From the NCBI RefSeq assembly GCF_022712295.1, contig NZ_JALAGT010000186.1:1-12535 (forward strand): a stretch of 12,535 nucleotides of DNA, given 5' to 3'. A program made the translations under genes and the position numbers. Position 1 is the first letter of the stretch, and each line of letters starts with the position of its first letter. Below, piece by piece: positions 11,089 through 12,535 of the stretch. The DNA comes from Galactobacter sp. Lineage in GTDB: Bacteria > Actinomycetota > Actinomycetes > Actinomycetales > Micrococcaceae. A model generated the notes under the pieces. The model worked only from the letters and a program-made list of their open reading frames with translations. It was not told the DNA's origin and searched no databases.

Positions 11089-11525
11089 GGGGATCTCCTG
11101 GTGGGGTGAGTGGGAATGACGAGGTGTGGGGCGCTGGGGGGTTCGCCGATGACGGGGGTGGCCTTCACGACCGCGGTGGCCAGCGATCCGACCTCCAGGC
11201 CGAGCTCCCGCACCGCCTCGGTGGACATCAGGGACACCACCCGATGGGGCCCACACTGCATCTGAACCTGGGCCATGACCTTGTCCGTGACGACGTCGGT
11301 GACGATGCCGACGAATCGGTTGCGGGCGCTGGAACCCCGCTTGACCGGATCCTGGGCAGCGTGATCGTTGGCGACGAGCCTGGCGGCCAGGTCGGAGCCT
11401 TCAACGACGGTGCGTCCCGATTCGTCGGTGCCCGCAGGCAGCGAGCCCGAATCGATCCACCGGCGCACGGTGTCATCGCTGACACCCAACAGGGGCGCTG
11501 CCTCGCTCACGCGAAAAGTGGTCAT
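10755..11525 (-). CDS. HTH-TOBE molybdate-responsive type regulator, with unusual stop-less extension
   Basis: Probable molybdate- or molybdopterin-sensing transcription factor. Residues 1-30 form an excisionase/MerR-type winged helix-turn-helix (RVSEAAPLLGVSDDTVRRWI); residues 66-126 form a TOBE/Mop domain (SARNRFVGIVTDVVTDKV, MQCGPHRVVSLMS, GSLATAVVKATPVI) that binds oxyanion. Family members usually end shortly after this domain, at about 130-145 residues. Here no stop occurs: the frame runs on to 10755, giving 256 residues, and overlaps modA by 334 nt in a different frame. The last ~110 residues are Ser/Pro/Arg-rich, as expected of modA read out of frame, and are probably not a domain. No frame shift within the gap would create a stop before modA, since all three frames are open there. 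A weak GAGG lies three bases before the ATG. By position it would regulate modABC-fdhD and perhaps the divergent moeZ. The conserved part corresponds to about 11148-11525. Confidence 0.75.
   Translation of the reverse strand: MTTFRVSEAAPLLGVSDDTVRRWIDSGSLPAGTDESGRTVVEGSDLAARLVANDHAAQDPVKRGSSARNRFVGIVTDVVTDKVMAQVQMQCGPHRVVSLMSTEAVRELGLEVGSLATAVVKATPVIGEPPSAPHLVIPTHPTRRSPCRPSVPHGAMSAVVSAQPRPSWPQAPWPSPPAAAATTPRTMPRAPRPSRSSPRPPCRVPWTTSRRTSRSQTPISPSSPSPTTAHRRWQRRPSTARTWTSWPLPPKRPWSR
11095..11099 (-). promoter_or_regulatory. Ribosome binding site of modA
   Basis: AGGAG on the minus strand, six bases before the modA ATG. It is one of the clearest ribosome binding sites in the window. It lies inside the open extension of the upstream regulator frame, so ribosomes reading that frame would pass over it. 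Confidence 0.75.
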
Positions 11526-11547
11526 GGACCTCAGTCAACACCGAAAA

Positions 11548-11559
11548 CCGCATCTGCGG
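11548..11559. promoter_or_regulatory. Palindrome in the regulator/moeZ divergent gap, possible operator
   Basis: CCGCATCTGCGG has 5-bp perfect arms with a two-base centre and lies 23 bp upstream of the HTH-TOBE gene in the 121-bp divergent region. Its position suits an autoregulatory operator, and on the minus strand TTGATT precedes it, but no matching -10 was found. It does not resemble the A/T-rich E. coli ModE site. The sequence is short and GC-rich, so chance is quite possible. Confidence 0.25.
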
Positions 11560-11633
11560 CAATCAAACCCACACCAAACCCTCAAATGCGATTTCCACTC
11601 CGGAAAGCTGCCTCGTAACGTGACCATGCTGAC

Positions 11634-11639
11634 TACCAT
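11634..11639 (+). promoter_or_regulatory. Possible -10 element of a leaderless moeZ promoter
   Basis: TACCAT fits TANNNT and is followed by seven bases (GGGGACC) and the ATG at 11647. Two other in-frame ATGs (11626, 11638) lie at or before the hexamer; if transcription begins near 11647 they could not be used. No clear -35 box is seen. Confidence 0.35.
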
Positions 11640-11646
11640 GGGGACC

Positions 11647-12535
11647 ATGCCCTTCCCCCCACTCGTACCCCCAACCGCGCGGCTTCCGCACGGGGAATCC
11701 GAGCGGGCCGCACGCCAGCTGCGCCTGCCCGAGATCGGCGACGTGGGCCAGCGACGGCTCGCCGCCGCACGCGTCGCGGTCCTGGGCGCGGGCGGGCTCG
11801 GATCCCCGGTGTTGCAGTACCTGGCCTCTGCCGGGATCGGCACGCTCGGCATCATCGACTTCGACACCGTGGAGGCCAGCAACCTCCAACGCCAGGTCCT
11901 CTTCGGTGTGGACGACGTCGGACGGCTCAAGGCCGACGTCGCGGCCGAACGCATCACCGCGCTCTCCCCCGACACCCGCGTGGTGCAGCATCGCGTCCGG
12001 CTCACCGACGCCAACGCGGCCCAGCTCTTCTCGGGCTACGACCTCGTGATCGACGGCACGGACACCTTCGAAACCCGCTACGCCGCCGCCGACGCCTGCA
12101 CGGGCCTCGGCATCCCGCTGGTGTGGGGTTCGGTGCTGCGCTTCGACGCCCAGGCCACGGTGTTCTGGTCCGAGCCTCCCACCGGCACCCCCGTGACCCT
12201 GCGCGACGTCTTCCCCTCCCCACCCGCGCCCGGCGAAGTCCCCTCGTGCGCCGTGGCAGGCGTGGTCGGCGCGCTCTGCGGGCAACTCGGTTCCATCCTG
12301 GCCATGGAGGCCATCAAACTGATCTGCGGGATCGGCCGCCCCCTCCTGGGCCGCATGCTGGTGATCGACGCGCTCGCCGCCACCACTCGCGAGGTCCCCC
12401 TGGCACCCAGCGCGTCCACGGCCCGCATCCCCTCCATCTCGCTGGCTCACGCCCGCGACCTCCATGCCGTCCTCCTGGACGTCCGCTCCCCCACCGAGAC
12501 CGCGGCGGGCCCCCTGCCCGGCGCCGTCACCATCC
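11647..12535 (+). CDS. moeZ: MoeZ-like adenylyltransferase/rhodanese, 3' end cut by window
   Basis: E1-like enzyme that adenylates the C-terminus of a small sulfur carrier such as MoaD or ThiS and then thiolates it, feeding molybdopterin (or thiamine/thiocarboxylate) synthesis. The ThiF fold shows the nucleotide loop GAGGLGS (47-53), Asp71 and Asp73, the NLQRQ signature (79-83), DGTDTFETRY (136-145) and the catalytic-region Cys201 in VPSCAVAG. A C-terminal rhodanese-like domain begins (ISLAHARDL, then VLLDVRSPTE) but runs off the window, so its active-site Cys is not visible. Zinc-binding CxxC pairs of E. coli MoeB are absent, as in mycobacterial MoeZR-type proteins. In-frame starts also exist at 11620 (GTG), 11626 and 11638; 11647 is preferred because it yields the usual PPLVPP-type N-terminus. 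It is divergent from the molybdate regulator, supporting a role in Mo cofactor synthesis. Confidence 0.9.
   Translation, partial: MPFPPLVPPTARLPHGESERAARQLRLPEIGDVGQRRLAAARVAVLGAGGLGSPVLQYLASAGIGTLGIIDFDTVEASNLQRQVLFGVDDVGRLKADVAAERITALSPDTRVVQHRVRLTDANAAQLFSGYDLVIDGTDTFETRYAAADACTGLGIPLVWGSVLRFDAQATVFWSEPPTGTPVTLRDVFPSPPAPGEVPSCAVAGVVGALCGQLGSILAMEAIKLICGIGRPLLGRMLVIDALAATTREVPLAPSASTARIPSISLAHARDLHAVLLDVRSPTETAAGPLPGAVTI

Noticed and set aside
11089..11256. Extension of modA to an upstream start, or a regulator-ModA fusion by frameshift
   Set aside because: It would bury the signal peptide behind 56 residues and ignore the AGGAG at 11095-11099. The regulator and modA frames differ, and no slippery site is evident.
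11563..12465. 300-codon minus-strand frame opposite moeZ
   Set aside because: Gly/His/Asp-rich shadow; the plus strand carries all ThiF motifs in one uninterrupted frame.

Overview
The window is GC-rich DNA with the codon habits and gene content of a high-GC actinobacterium. The protein sequences (Upp, TadA, a FdhF/YdeP-type oxidoreductase, FdhD, a short HTH-TOBE regulator, MoeZ-like ThiF protein) look most like Micrococcales, perhaps Micrococcaceae. That placement rests on remembered family resemblance, not on a search.

Layout. On the left, upp (uracil salvage) is read leftwards and ends beside a very GC-rich hairpin at the window edge. Divergent from it, a tightly overlapping three-gene operon runs rightwards: a DUF4956 membrane protein, a VTC-domain protein (polyphosphate-polymerase fold) and a large lipoprotein with Asp-Gly repeats of the DUF4353 / carbohydrate-binding-like type. 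A long hairpin separates this operon from tadA, the tRNA adenosine deaminase, also rightward. A 14-bp-stem terminator sits where the rightward and leftward genes converge.

The right half is a molybdenum island. Read leftwards from about 11.5 kb it holds an HTH-TOBE molybdate-responsive-type regulator, modA, modB, modC, fdhD, and a stand-alone molybdopterin oxidoreductase of the FdhF/YdeP type. Divergent from the regulator, a MoeZ-like adenylyltransferase/rhodanese gene runs off the window end. Together these genes would import molybdate, sense it, help make and sulfurate the cofactor, and use it in one enzyme.

Points that stand out: the DUF4956-VTC-lipoprotein operon, whose joint function is not established; the regulator reading frame, which has no stop codon where its domain ends and overlaps modA out of frame by 334 nt; and three genes (upp, tadA, moeZ) with a TANNNT hexamer 6-7 nt before the likely start codon, suggesting leaderless mRNAs. 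No tRNA, rRNA, CRISPR, insertion sequence or integrase was seen. No gene-free stretch exceeds 300 bases.
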